DNA of 43,436 nt, taken from CAZTDD01 sp964612675. GTDB taxonomy: Bacteria; Hinthialibacterota; Hinthialibacteria; Hinthialibacterales; JAKPRU01. Below are positions 30,892 to 40,603 of the stretch, in pieces. The translations under genes and the position numbers were made by a program. The stretch covers positions 1 to 43,436 of the forward strand of contig CAZTDD010000049.1 in assembly GCA_964612675.1 (NCBI GenBank), written 5' to 3'. The notes below the pieces were generated by a model. That model was not told where the DNA came from, ran no database searches, and saw only the letters and a list, made by a program, of their open reading frames with translations. Numbering within the stretch: the stretch's first letter is position 1; the number at the start of each line of letters is the position of its first letter.

Positions 30892-32580
30892 ATGGGAGAA
30901 GCAGCATTACCATCCCCAAATGACCCCCCGAGCATTGAACTCTCTGTCAGCCGGAAGACGGTGCTGTTGCTTGGTCGGAGTTCGACCCTGGAAGAGCATA
31001 TAATTCCACTGCTTCAAGAGTTGGATCTCAACGTTCGGCACAGGCCCGGTCTCTGGCAAATGGATTCAGAGGCACGGGAGGAGGACGTGGATCTGTTTCT
31101 GCTGGACTTGGATTCCTTCCCCGGTGAGATCACGGACATTTGCAGCCGGTTGGTGAATTGGAACCCGGAACGATCCATCCCGCTGCTGGTCCTCGCGGAT
31201 GAAGAGGAAAGGGAAGCGCTACTCGAAGCGTTGAGAGCGGGGGCGGAGGATTACATTCGAAAACCGGTTCAAACGCACGAGGTTTTGGTACGGATTCGTT
31301 CGTTGCTTTGTGCTAGAGCCTGGCAGGAACATGCGCGCGAATCGAGAGAACGCGTGGCGATCATTTCTCGTATCGTCTTCGGCATGAACACCGGACTGGA
31401 ACTGGATGAGGTTATTTCGCCGGTACTTGCTCAAATCAGCCGATTGGTCAAGGCGGACCTGGCTTTCGTAATCGTCGTCAATTATGAAGGTATGGAAACT
31501 GATCGTATTTTCCCTACTGTCATGGGTCGGTCTAAGGACCTCGACCTTATCGAACCCTGGATCCAACGAGCCGTCCGTTCCAAGACCCCCCAGTGGACGG
31601 TCGCTCGTGACGTGAATTCCTCCGTCGAAAGCCGTTCAGAGACGCTCGCGGACGGGTACCAAGCCGGTCTCCTGGTGCCGTTGGTCGACCGCGATCAAGT
31701 TCTCGGCTTACTGGGTGTAGTACGGACCGCGTGTTCTCCCTTCGTTCAACGGGATATCGATTCGTTATCGGTGGTGGGAGATACACTCGCTATCTCGACA
31801 AGCCGAGCTCGCTGGCTTCAGGAGATAGCCCGGTCCCATGTAGTCGCGCGACGTGAGATGGAAATGCTGGGGCGTCTGCAAAAACTGCTGTTACCCCAGT
31901 CGCTTCCGGAATACGAGGGGCTCCGATTCCGAGCGTTTTACCAGCCGGCACAGGCCGCAGGCGGAGACTATTATGACGTGATACAACTTACCGAGGACGA
32001 AATTGCCATCGTTATCGCGGATGTTTCGGGACACGGAGCCCCGGCGGCCATGAATATGGGCATCGCCCGGTCAATCCTGCATACAGTGAGCCTATCGCAG
32101 CAAACCTCTCCGGCACAAACTATCTATTTGCTCAATAAACTCCTATGCCGTCTGCTTGGTGAGAACGCGCACATTACGATGTTTTATGTAGTTCTCCATC
32201 TGAAGGATTGGACAGTTCGCTGGACCAGTGCGGGGCACGGCCCAAGTATCATTTGTCGTGCAGGAAGAGCCGAGGTCGAGATGATCTCTGAGAACTCCGA
32301 CGGTCCACCCCTGGGCTGGTGGAACACAGCCGAATTCGAAGAACAAGCGACGTCGCTTTCTCCCGGAGATCTCTTCTTCCTGTACACGGACGGGCTCATT
32401 GAAGCCGTCGACAATGAAGGCAGCCAGTTTACGACGGAAAAACTGGTGGATATACTGAACCGACTCAGAAACCCGACCCCGGAAGAAACAATTGAGGAAG
32501 TTTTGAAGGGATTTCGCACCCATGTGGGCGATACAGTCCTGGAAGATGATTTGACTCTGCTCGCGTTTCAGCGGACCTAA
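30892..32580 (+). CDS. RsbU-like PP2C phosphatase with degenerate receiver and GAF domains
   Basis: The 562-residue protein has an N-terminal receiver-like domain (22-130) in which the acidic pair is replaced by GRSST and the conserved Ser/Thr by Ala (VLADEEE). The Asp (LLDLDS) and the Lys (RKPV) are kept. A GAF-like domain follows (~155-305). The C-terminal SpoIIE/PP2C domain (~330-562) has metal-site residues in AGGDYYDV, VIADVSGHGAPA, YTDGLIEA and EDDLTLLAF. It should dephosphorylate a STAS protein; the one at 25952-26287 is the nearest candidate. It is divergent from the pilus operon, so pilus control is possible. No strong ribosome binding site (AGAAG). Confidence 0.9.
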   Translation: MGEAALPSPNDPPSIELSVSRKTVLLLGRSSTLEEHIIPLLQELDLNVRHRPGLWQMDSEAREEDVDLFLLDLDSFPGEITDICSRLVNWNPERSIPLLVLADEEEREALLEALRAGAEDYIRKPVQTHEVLVRIRSLLCARAWQEHARESRERVAIISRIVFGMNTGLELDEVISPVLAQISRLVKADLAFVIVVNYEGMETDRIFPTVMGRSKDLDLIEPWIQRAVRSKTPQWTVARDVNSSVESRSETLADGYQAGLLVPLVDRDQVLGLLGVVRTACSPFVQRDIDSLSVVGDTLAISTSRARWLQEIARSHVVARREMEMLGRLQKLLLPQSLPEYEGLRFRAFYQPAQAAGGDYYDVIQLTEDEIAIVIADVSGHGAPAAMNMGIARSILHTVSLSQQTSPAQTIYLLNKLLCRLLGENAHITMFYVVLHLKDWTVRWTSAGHGPSIICRAGRAEVEMISENSDGPPLGWWNTAEFEEQATSLSPGDLFFLYTDGLIEAVDNEGSQFTTEKLVDILNRLRNPTPEETIEEVLKGFRTHVGDTVLEDDLTLLAFQRT

Positions 32581-32617
32581 ACGTTGTCCGAGCGCGGCTG
32601 TTTTTGGATAACCAACA

Positions 32618-33748
32618 GTGAAACCACTAGGAAAAGTCTTGGTCGTTTTTGGGACCCGACCGGAGGCAATCAAAATGGCTCCGGTGGTGAGGGCGCTGGA
32701 AAAGCAAAGAGATTGTGTGGAATACCGTATCTGCGTTACCGCTCAACACCGCGAGATGCTGGATTCGGTACTTCAACTATTCGGGATCGAACCCGATTAT
32801 GATTTGAATGTGATGACCAGTGGGCAATCGCTCGCACGGCTGACAGCGTCGATATTGACGAATCTCGAACCGATAGTGCAGGAGGAGCAGCCCGACTGGC
32901 TTCTGGTTCAGGGAGATACAACGACAGTCATGGCAACAGCCTTGCTCTCCTATTATCACCAGGTGCGCGTAGGTCACGTTGAAGCGGGACTGCGAACAAA
33001 CGACAAATATGCACCGTTTCCCGAGGAAGTCAACCGCCGGATCGCCGGGACCGTGGCCGATCTGCATTTCGCTCCCACGGACTGGGCTCGGGACAACCTG
33101 CTTCGTGAAGGAACGGATCCCGATTCCGTTTTCGTCACCGGTAATCCCGTAGTCGATGCCCTGCTGACTGTTGCCGATAGACCGTACGATCCCTCAAGCG
33201 GTCCGTTGGCGGAGATTCGTTGGGACAGGCGTATTCTGCTAGTAACCGCTCACCGTCGTGAAAACCTACGCGGATCCCTGGAGCAAATCTGTAGAGGATT
33301 GCTCGAAATCGCGAACGGATACACGGACGGTGTCGAAATCGTTTACCCTGTTCACATGAATCCAGAGGTACAACGCTGTACGCGGACTCTGCTGTCCGGT
33401 AATCCCAATATCAGGTTGCTGCCACCGTTGGAGTATCTGCCCATGGCGTATCTGATGAAACGATCTTATCTGGTACTGACCGATTCCGGTGGGATTCAGG
33501 AGGAAGCGCCAAGCCTGGGGAAGCCGGTGCTTGTCCTCCGGGAGAAGACGGAGCGGCCGGAGGGCGTAGAATCCGGCACCGTGCGGCTTGTAGGAACGGA
33601 AACGGAGAATATCGTCCGTGAAACCGCTCGCCTTATCGAGGATCCAGCGGCGTACGAAGAGATGGCTAGAGCGGTGAACCCGTATGGTGACGGACACGCG
33701 GGTGAACGGATTGTGCGGGTTCTTTTGGAGCGGGGCCGGACTTGCTAA
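32618..33748 (+). CDS. wecB: UDP-N-acetylglucosamine 2-epimerase
   Basis: The 376-residue cytoplasmic enzyme converts UDP-GlcNAc to UDP-ManNAc for envelope polysaccharides. Signature blocks are GTRPEAIKMAPVVRALE, VQGDTTTVMATALLSYY, RVGHVEAGLRTNDKYAPFPEE(VNRRI), VTAHRRENLRG and LTDSGGIQEEAPSLGKPVLVLREKTERPEGVESG (substrate and UDP binding). Length is typical. The start is GTG 32618, without a clear Shine-Dalgarno, 37 bases after the RsbU-like gene. The two downstream glycosyltransferases suggest a glycan-related cluster. Confidence 0.96.
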   Translation: MKPLGKVLVVFGTRPEAIKMAPVVRALEKQRDCVEYRICVTAQHREMLDSVLQLFGIEPDYDLNVMTSGQSLARLTASILTNLEPIVQEEQPDWLLVQGDTTTVMATALLSYYHQVRVGHVEAGLRTNDKYAPFPEEVNRRIAGTVADLHFAPTDWARDNLLREGTDPDSVFVTGNPVVDALLTVADRPYDPSSGPLAEIRWDRRILLVTAHRRENLRGSLEQICRGLLEIANGYTDGVEIVYPVHMNPEVQRCTRTLLSGNPNIRLLPPLEYLPMAYLMKRSYLVLTDSGGIQEEAPSLGKPVLVLREKTERPEGVESGTVRLVGTETENIVRETARLIEDPAAYEEMARAVNPYGDGHAGERIVRVLLERGRTC

Positions 33749-33805
33749 GGTACTCAGGGTTTACTGGAACTAAAACCAGAATTCAATAGATGGAATCCCT
33801 ATTGT

Positions 33806-35755
33806 ATGTCTCTTACGCGACCGCCTACGATACAGATACTGCTCATTCTTGTCGTCACAACCGCTGTATATCTCCCCTCGATCTTCGTTCCCTGGTATTT
33901 CGATGATTACCACTCGATTGCTGACAATCCAAATGTCCCGTCGGCAGCGAAGCCGCAGCAAATAATCCGTGGCTATATCTACCGCGCCATTGTATATGTT
34001 ACGTATGCCATTGACTGGCATTTGTCCGACAATCTCGGTCTATACGAAGCGAGTGAAGAGGGGACACCGGTACGCCGACAGGAGGCCACGGTCTACCACA
34101 TCTCCAGCGTGATCTACCACCTGCTGGTCGTAGTGGGCATATATTTGCTCGTCCGAAGACTCCTGGTTCTTTTACACAACGCGAATGAGACAAGCGAATC
34201 AGACAAAGGAAAAGAGACTACTTATGTCCCATTCTTCACGGCTTTGGCTTTCGGGATACATCCGGTACACACCGAGGCGGTTACCTATCTGTCAGGTCGA
34301 GCATCGGTACTGGCTACACTGGAATACGTCTGGGCAATTTTACTATTGCTTATCGCGGCGGAGAGATTCGGTTTCCTCGACAAATCCGTGAAAAGAAGGG
34401 GGCCGAAAGACTATTGCCTCGGTTCGGCTGCTCTACTAGGAATGGTCTTCTGTTTTGTCTTGGGCATCGGAACCAAGGAGATCATCGTTACGATGCCGGT
34501 CGTGGGAGCGCTCATTCTGGGAATAATCATTGCGCACCGCGTATCGGTTCGCTCGGCTTTTCTGAGGGTCGTGCCGATTTGTGTTGTTTTCGTCGGCCTG
34601 TTGATTGGGTTCTTCGCTTATCGTTACGTCGCCCTGGGCGATTTCATCGCGGTACCCGATGCTAAAGCGCGTCCCTGGTGGATGAATGTACTCAGTCAAA
34701 TCGGCGTTATCGTGTTCTATTATCTTCCCAGACAGCTTCTACCGATTTCTCTCTGCATCGACCCACAGGTACCTTTGGTTTCGAGCATTACGCACCCGCG
34801 AGTAATCGTCGGGGCGTTTGTGCTGATCGGAATAATTGCCGCAGCGTTCACAAGTGTTCGACGTGCGCCCCTTATTACGATTGGATTGGCGTGGTATCTG
34901 ATCTCGCTTACCCCGACGTCGAGTGTGATTCCGCTGAAAGATCTGGCCGCGGAAAGAAGGCTCTATCTGTCAGACATTGGATTCCTCATGGCACTCATGG
35001 CATTCGGGAGGGAGATTTATTTCCGTGTTGCCCGGTTCGATAAGAACCAAGCGGTCGCAAAAACGTTTCTCGCACTGTTTCTCTGCCTGGGAGGATTCGG
35101 GATAGTGGGTACTGTCAACCGAAACGTACTTTACACAGACACAGTCGCCCTATGGAAAAAGACAACAGACCAATCTCCTGACAAGGGCCGTCCACTCTAC
35201 AATCTTGCCAATGAGTACCTTGTTAAGGGTGAATTACAAAAAGCGAAAGAGGCGTATTTTGCTGTAATCTCAAGATCCCCCCGTCACGTGGGGGCTTTGA
35301 ATAATCTCGGCATTCTTTTGATGAAAGATTTCGGCAAATATGAAGAAGCTGCGTCAATGTTCGAGAGATGTATCCAGGCAGATCCCGATGTTCCGAGCGT
35401 CTGGACCAACTTGGGGACCTGTTACTTATTGCTGAAGAGATTCGACGAAGCAGAGAATCTCGCACTCCGTTGGATGGAGAGAGAACCGGATAACGTTAAG
35501 GCAGAACTGCTGATGGCGAACGTGCTGCAGTGTCGGCAACAGCTGGAACAGGCAAAGGCGCTTTATCTCCAAATTGTCCAGGAGCACGGAGAAATCCCGA
35601 ACGCATTGGAGAACCTGGCAAACATCGCGCGTGCGAGAGGGGACGAGGAAGCCACCGAACAGTATAGAAGCCGCTTCCTCGCCGCGCAGAGGGAACAGCA
35701 ACAACAGTCTCTGCAGACCCATGGGAAACAAGAAACCATCCGTGGACGGTTTTGA
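33806..35755 (+). CDS. TMTC-like TPR membrane glycosyltransferase, copy 1
   Basis: The 649-residue protein resembles eukaryotic TMTC O-mannosyltransferases and the bacterial DUF1736/TPR proteins. It has about ten membrane segments with an acidic motif WYFDDY at residues 30-35, a conserved IHPVHTEAVTYLSGRASVLA (151-170) and LGIGTKEIIVTMPVVGALI. A C-terminal set of about five TPRs follows (KGRPLYNLANEYLVKGELQKAKEAYF, ALNNLGILLMKDFGKYEEAASMFERCIQADPD, etc.). The GT-C fold suggests transfer from a polyprenyl-linked sugar in the periplasm, probably to protein. A second copy with the same architecture lies at 36985-39129. Confidence 0.85.
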   Translation: MSLTRPPTIQILLILVVTTAVYLPSIFVPWYFDDYHSIADNPNVPSAAKPQQIIRGYIYRAIVYVTYAIDWHLSDNLGLYEASEEGTPVRRQEATVYHISSVIYHLLVVVGIYLLVRRLLVLLHNANETSESDKGKETTYVPFFTALAFGIHPVHTEAVTYLSGRASVLATLEYVWAILLLLIAAERFGFLDKSVKRRGPKDYCLGSAALLGMVFCFVLGIGTKEIIVTMPVVGALILGIIIAHRVSVRSAFLRVVPICVVFVGLLIGFFAYRYVALGDFIAVPDAKARPWWMNVLSQIGVIVFYYLPRQLLPISLCIDPQVPLVSSITHPRVIVGAFVLIGIIAAAFTSVRRAPLITIGLAWYLISLTPTSSVIPLKDLAAERRLYLSDIGFLMALMAFGREIYFRVARFDKNQAVAKTFLALFLCLGGFGIVGTVNRNVLYTDTVALWKKTTDQSPDKGRPLYNLANEYLVKGELQKAKEAYFAVISRSPRHVGALNNLGILLMKDFGKYEEAASMFERCIQADPDVPSVWTNLGTCYLLLKRFDEAENLALRWMEREPDNVKAELLMANVLQCRQQLEQAKALYLQIVQEHGEIPNALENLANIARARGDEEATEQYRSRFLAAQREQQQQSLQTHGKQETIRGRF

Positions 35756-35835
35756 GAGATTTGGAGTGGAAGACATGTTATGTTGTCTTGAGGGAGACGA
35801 ATCCGCAAATATCAACGAAGGCGACTAACCGAGGA

Positions 35836-36423
35836 ATGGAAACAGCCTGCGAGAAAGCACCGCTAGAACAGATTGTCGATTCAGATCCAGAATCGATTCA
35901 TCCATGGAAGATGACATTGGTCGGAGTCTATTACCTGTTGTGTTTGGTGCTTCCGACAACAATATCTTCCTGGATTTCGGAATGGATCGGTCAGCACGGC
36001 TGGGTGGCGTTCAACCGCTGCATCCGTACGATAACGATAGTGACATGTGTGGTCGGTCTTGCGTTGGCGGTGAGAAAACTATGGCGAAAAGAAGGTACAC
36101 TATTAGGATGGAGCCTTATGGGCATTACCGGAGTCGTTTTGTATCTATTGGCTCGACATTTGGTAGTTCTGCCCAGCGAATATATCCACTACCCTGAATA
36201 CGCAGGTCTTTTCATCCTTCTATTCTGGGCAACACAAAGACGGCTGTTCTGGTCGCTAGCTTTGACTGTCGTGGCAGGAACCTTCGACGAAGCCATTCAG
36301 GCCTTCATGCCGAGTCGAGTAGTGGATATTAATGATGTTCTACTCAATGCGGCCGGAGGATTAATCGGACTCATCCTCACGTGGTTGATTTGGCCGATTT
36401 ATTATGGGAAACGTGAACTCTAG
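35836..36423 (+). CDS. VanZ-like membrane protein
   Basis: The 195-residue protein has about five membrane segments and ends with FDEAIQAFMPSRVVDINDVLLNAAGGLIGLILTWL. The DE..Q.F.P.R..D..D...N..GG..G pattern is the VanZ-family signature. VanZ proteins modulate sensitivity to cell-wall-active compounds and are found near glycan or exopolysaccharide clusters. The ATG at 35836 has weak initiation signals (GAGG only 2 bases away), and an in-frame TTG at 35752 would add 28 polar residues. It lies between the two TMTC-like copies. Confidence 0.78.
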   Translation: METACEKAPLEQIVDSDPESIHPWKMTLVGVYYLLCLVLPTTISSWISEWIGQHGWVAFNRCIRTITIVTCVVGLALAVRKLWRKEGTLLGWSLMGITGVVLYLLARHLVVLPSEYIHYPEYAGLFILLFWATQRRLFWSLALTVVAGTFDEAIQAFMPSRVVDINDVLLNAAGGLIGLILTWLIWPIYYGKREL

Positions 36424-36826
36424 ACGCACCTATTGTGTTTTATGGATTGCTGCCGCTGGACTGGTCGTCCTGACTCTGGTCATAGGCGGGTGGACACAGT
36501 ATCAGGCGATACGGGAGCTGCGGAACGGAATCGGGAAGTATGCCTATGGGAAACCCTATGGAGCGGGCGCGCGGGAGTTCAAGCCACCCGGAGTCTACGT
36601 GGGAAAAGTCGTCGACCTGGAAATATACGCGTTGCCAACACGGGATATGGACCTGCCGGGCTGGCAGTCTCGCTATCTGATTCAGCGGGAAACAGCCGAT
36701 GGGCAGGTGTATGAGGCTTACTACTGCACCGACCTGTTCAAGATCGAGGATCAGCCGCCGGAAAAGCCTGTAACGGGGGGCTTTCCTCCTTTGGAGTACC
36801 TGGATGTGGTCCATAAGGATCAATAG
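36404..36826 (+). CDS. Small membrane-anchored protein of unknown function
   Basis: The 140-residue protein has one N-terminal membrane segment (CVLWIAAAGLVVLTLVIGGW, residues ~11-30) and a soluble part of ~105 residues with two or three beta strands (PGVYVGKVVDLEIYALPT, QSRYLIQRETADGQVYEAYYCTDLF). It overlaps the VanZ-like gene by 20 bases and is probably co-translated. I recognise no family. It may assist the neighbouring glycosyltransferase. Confidence 0.65.
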   Translation: MGNVNSRRTYCVLWIAAAGLVVLTLVIGGWTQYQAIRELRNGIGKYAYGKPYGAGAREFKPPGVYVGKVVDLEIYALPTRDMDLPGWQSRYLIQRETADGQVYEAYYCTDLFKIEDQPPEKPVTGGFPPLEYLDVVHKDQ

Positions 36827-36984
36827 AAAGAATATTATGAGCAGAGAGTAAGGCCATATCGGTATCCTGTGTCACCCCGGATCAGTGGAGAAATCCCGAG
36901 GCCACTTCGTCCTGCATGGGCTGTCGTCTTCACAGACCTGCATGTTACACTGAGACTCCGATCTTTGTGTAAGAAACGTTCATC

Positions 36985-39129
36985 GTGAGTAAAAACCGTC
37001 AAAAGAAGACAAAGAAACGGCAACCGCCGAAGAAACAAGCACCTGAGCCCCAGGCCAACTTGCCGGAAACGAAACAGGAGCCTTTGCGCCTAGCCAATCC
37101 CCGATTGCAGGTGGTTCTACTCTTGCTTGTGGTGTTTGTCGTTTACATTCCCTCACTTTTCGTGCCGTGGTACTTCGATGATTATTATGCGATCGTGGAC
37201 AATGCACGGATCCGCTCGATTCGGGGGATCCAGGTTATCCTGCAGGGTTTCATCTACCGTAGTATAGTCCAACTAAGCTATGCCCTCGATTGGCACCTCA
37301 GCGACGCTTTCGGTCTGTACCAAACCCAAATGGAGGGCGGGAAACCCGGTTATCAGAGCGGATTTATCTATCATCTGTCGAGCGTGGTCTATCATTTACT
37401 CGTCGTCGCAGGTGTATATTTTCTGGTCCGCAAGCTTCTTCGTCTATTGCATCCAGATCGAGACACGGATAACGGGGTCCGGTCGTACTTGCCAGCCCTT
37501 ATAGCATTTCTGTATGGTATTCATCCCATCAATACGGAGGCTGTCACCTATCTTTCGGGACGATCCTCGGTTTTAGCAACGCTGGAGTATGTGCTTGGAA
37601 CTCTATGTCTTCTGACTGCAGGAGAGCGATTCGGCTTTTTAAGGGACAACCTGGGTGCTCGTTCCCGAAAGGATTATCTGATCGGCGGACTTGCCGGCGT
37701 CGGTTTTGTTCTTTGTTTTGTACTTGGAATCGGAACGAAAGAGATCATCGTCACGATGCCCGTTGTCAGCGGACTGATTCTTGCCTGGCTGATTGTACGA
37801 CGGCTTTCGCTTAGGACGGCCGTCAAACGCCTCGCTCCTGCCGTGCTGTTTTTGGGTATCCTCCTGATCGGGTTTTTCGTATATCGGTTGCAGCATATAG
37901 GAGTAGGCGGAGATTCTGGGGGTTCGGAGGAAGAATCCTGGTTCGCGGGTCTCTTACACCGGCTCGCAGGTGTCGAAGAGGCAAAAATCCGGCCGTGGTG
38001 GGTGAACGTACTGAGCCAGATCGGGGTAATCGGTCTTTACTACATTCCACGACAGCTCTGTCTGCGTCCCTTATGCATCGATCCAACCGTTCCTCAAATC
38101 GACACGTTCAGCCATTCAAACCTGATCGGCGGAGGGTTGGTTCTCCTCGTGTTGATTGGGTTGGGCGTTTTTTTCGCACGTAAACACCCTCTCATCCCTA
38201 TAGGCATCGCTTGGTATTTCATCTCGCTGGCACCGACATCGAGTGTGATCCCCTTGAACGATCTCGCAGCGGAACGTCACGTCTACCTGCCGAATGTCGG
38301 TTTTGTTGTGGCGTTGGTCACACTTGGAAGCGTTTTGTGGAAGAAGATGGAGGCACGGATACAAAATCCCCGCCTACTCAAGAAATTCACGATTGTGACG
38401 TTAAGCTGCCTGTTTGCTTATCTGGGTATCGTAACGGCCCAGCGAAATCACTTGTATTCAGACAAGATTGAATTTTGGAAAGACGCGGTTCGGCTTTCGC
38501 CGAATAAAGCGCGTACGCATTTTCATCTAGCGAAGGAATACATGGAAGCGGACAGGCCCTTGGACGCCGCCAGGCAGCTAAACGCGGCCCTTGAGATCGA
38601 TCCGTACCTTCCGGACGCGGCCAACAACCTGGGCATCCTTTATATGGTCCATAAGCGGGACTACGAGAAGGCCGCGCAAATGTTCGAACAGTGTATCGAA
38701 TTCTGGCCGGATTGGGAGAAACCATGGATCAACCTCGGGACCTGCTACCTGAAAGCGGCCAGAGAAACGATGAAGGGGCCCGAGACACCTGATGCTCGCG
38801 AAAAAGTCCAGAGATACTTTGAGAAGGCATGGGATCTATCCCGTCGTTGGCTCGAACGAAATCCAAACAGCCGGGATGCGCGTATTCTTGTAGCCAATAC
38901 GCTTCACATACAGGGGCGACTGGATGAAGCCGAACAATGCTATCTCGAGATTTTACAGAACTATGGTGAGAGCCAATCCGTGCTGGAAAATCTAGCGGCA
39001 ATCGCGTCGCAAAAGGGCGATCAGGAGGCTGTCAGGCGTTACCAAGAGAGGATCCAGGAATTCCTTCAAAAACAAGAGTTCAAGCCGTGGGAAGTTCACG
39101 GGAAACGAGATACTTTAAGTGCGGATTGA
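36985..39129 (+). CDS. TMTC-like TPR membrane glycosyltransferase, copy 2
   Basis: The 714-residue paralogue of the 33806-35755 protein keeps the same blocks. It has PWYFDDYYAIVDNARI (residues 61-76), IHPINTEAVTYLSGRSSVLATLEYVLG, LGIGTKEIIVTMPVVSGLI, IRPWWVNVLSQIGVIGLYYIPRQL and the APTSSVIPLNDLAAERHVYLPNVGF block. C-terminal TPRs follow. It differs by a basic 35-residue N-terminal tail (KKTKKRQPPKKQAPE) and a Gly/Ser/Glu loop near residue 305. The start is GTG 36985. Tandem copies around VanZ suggest a local duplication with possible split of donor or acceptor choice. Confidence 0.85.
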   Translation: MSKNRQKKTKKRQPPKKQAPEPQANLPETKQEPLRLANPRLQVVLLLLVVFVVYIPSLFVPWYFDDYYAIVDNARIRSIRGIQVILQGFIYRSIVQLSYALDWHLSDAFGLYQTQMEGGKPGYQSGFIYHLSSVVYHLLVVAGVYFLVRKLLRLLHPDRDTDNGVRSYLPALIAFLYGIHPINTEAVTYLSGRSSVLATLEYVLGTLCLLTAGERFGFLRDNLGARSRKDYLIGGLAGVGFVLCFVLGIGTKEIIVTMPVVSGLILAWLIVRRLSLRTAVKRLAPAVLFLGILLIGFFVYRLQHIGVGGDSGGSEEESWFAGLLHRLAGVEEAKIRPWWVNVLSQIGVIGLYYIPRQLCLRPLCIDPTVPQIDTFSHSNLIGGGLVLLVLIGLGVFFARKHPLIPIGIAWYFISLAPTSSVIPLNDLAAERHVYLPNVGFVVALVTLGSVLWKKMEARIQNPRLLKKFTIVTLSCLFAYLGIVTAQRNHLYSDKIEFWKDAVRLSPNKARTHFHLAKEYMEADRPLDAARQLNAALEIDPYLPDAANNLGILYMVHKRDYEKAAQMFEQCIEFWPDWEKPWINLGTCYLKAARETMKGPETPDAREKVQRYFEKAWDLSRRWLERNPNSRDARILVANTLHIQGRLDEAEQCYLEILQNYGESQSVLENLAAIASQKGDQEAVRRYQERIQEFLQKQEFKPWEVHGKRDTLSAD

Positions 39130-39139
39130 AATCCGCTTT
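39121..39139 (+). terminator. Possible terminator overlapping the stop codon of TMTC-like copy 2
   Basis: GCGGAT (39121-39126) pairs with ATCCGC (39131-39136) across a TGAA loop, followed by TTTC. The stop TGA (39127-39129) is in the loop. The stem is only 6 bp, so the call is weak. Confidence 0.4.
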
Positions 39140-39305
39140 CTCGGGTTTTCGCGGTCGACGATCCTCTTAAAACGATATGTTCAACTGAGGTCGGCCTTGT
39201 CGCGACACCTCCCTAAGCGCTTACATCTCCTCCTTTTTCAAATCCGCCGACACCGTCGCTCCAAATTACGGATTAACGAGGCGGATCGGCATTTGGGAGA
39301 CAATA

Positions 39306-40499
39306 CTACTTCTTCAGCTGTACCTCCGGCGGATTCGCGAAATCGTGGTACCGAGATTCTATTTGGTCTCTGTCTATATCCTGGCTCGCCGCTATCCACC
39401 AACGATATTGTGCATGCAATGGATTATCCGGCGTCAATTCGTAGCGGAAAAACTCACCGAATCGGCCGTACAGACGCTCAGAGAAAAACGCATCGCTCGG
39501 ATTATCAGGATGAGTAATGTATACCACAGTGTATTTCTCATTTTCCACACTGAATTTGGCCGCGTTCCATGGCAGGTTTTTATGTTCCGGTGTGTTGATT
39601 TGCTGATCCGGTGGAAGATCCGCCCAGGCCTTCGGTCGCAGATAGCGTGTTTCTTTTTCGTGATCCGCAACATACTGAGCCGCACGGAACTGAACTCCGG
39701 CATGCTGTCGGTCACCGTCCAGAATCACCTTTTCCCGTTCTGTACGAAGATCAGTTTCGAATTCGATCAACATTGTGTCATCCGGCTGGCGAAAGGCGCG
39801 AACTCTACGGACCTCTTTGGCGAATGGTTCACCGTCCCGGTCATTCCAATGGATTCGCAGAGTCTGCGAACCAAGCAACGGTCCGGCCGCGGTCTCGACA
39901 AACTCGACATGCTGTTCGTGTTCTCCGTTCCGGGCGTGCCAGGTGTCGAGCGATGTGCCGTCGAACTGAATCTTGTTGTAGCCAAAGAAAATCCCACGAT
40001 GGTGTGAGTAGAGACCACCGACGCCCTTTGTGATCGCCCGGGATCCATCCGGCGCAAAGACATGATGGAACGGCTTCTTGGTATTTTCGATGTCATTCGT
40101 GTCAAAGAGCGGATGCACATATTCAAGCACAGCTCGATCGCCGAAAAGAAGTCGCGTGGTGAATTCCGTTTTGTCTTTCCAGTGAAAATCCTCATCGAAA
40201 GTTTCGTTCAGAAACAGAATCTCATATTCCCTCGAATCGCCGGCAGGGAGGTTATGCACAATCCACCAGATGCGGACTTTGCCGTCTTCCACACTCTCCA
40301 TCTGTGCAGGAGCAAGAGTCGCGTTCTCCACAACGGCAACCTTGGCACCCTCAGGACACATGGACGAGTCAACATCGAGATACACAGGGGTCGCGATTCG
40401 ATCGAAAGCACCGGCATCAACAATTGCAATCGGTGCGGCATACCCGACAGTTGCGGCGAACAGACACAAGAATGCTGCGTGAAGATAGAGTTTCATCAT
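39306..40499 (-). CDS. PmoA-like DUF6807 secreted protein
   Basis: The 397-residue protein has a signal peptide (MKLYLHAAFLCLFAATVGYA). It carries the DUF6807 (PmoA-family) hallmark GLYSHHRGIFFGYNKIQFDGTSLDTWHARNGEHEQHVEF, with clustered His residues, followed by a beta-sandwich (RIHWNDRDGEPFAKEVRRVRAF, DTMLIEFETDLRTE) and a closing AQYRWWIAAS. The family is common in Planctomycetes-like bacteria near carbohydrate enzymes; no activity is firmly known. The ATG at 40499 follows AAGGAG; a longer frame from 40544 lacks a site. Confidence 0.85.
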   Translation of the reverse strand: MMKLYLHAAFLCLFAATVGYAAPIAIVDAGAFDRIATPVYLDVDSSMCPEGAKVAVVENATLAPAQMESVEDGKVRIWWIVHNLPAGDSREYEILFLNETFDEDFHWKDKTEFTTRLLFGDRAVLEYVHPLFDTNDIENTKKPFHHVFAPDGSRAITKGVGGLYSHHRGIFFGYNKIQFDGTSLDTWHARNGEHEQHVEFVETAAGPLLGSQTLRIHWNDRDGEPFAKEVRRVRAFRQPDDTMLIEFETDLRTEREKVILDGDRQHAGVQFRAAQYVADHEKETRYLRPKAWADLPPDQQINTPEHKNLPWNAAKFSVENEKYTVVYITHPDNPSDAFFSERLYGRFGEFFRYELTPDNPLHAQYRWWIAASQDIDRDQIESRYHDFANPPEVQLKK

Positions 40500-40603
40500 T
40501 CGCTCCTTCCAGCACAATCTAGATGCGTTTATCCAGAGTAACACGGTGTCAGAAGCAAGGCTACAGAACTTACCGGCCTAAGAATCGAAGAGCTCGCAAC
40601 GGC

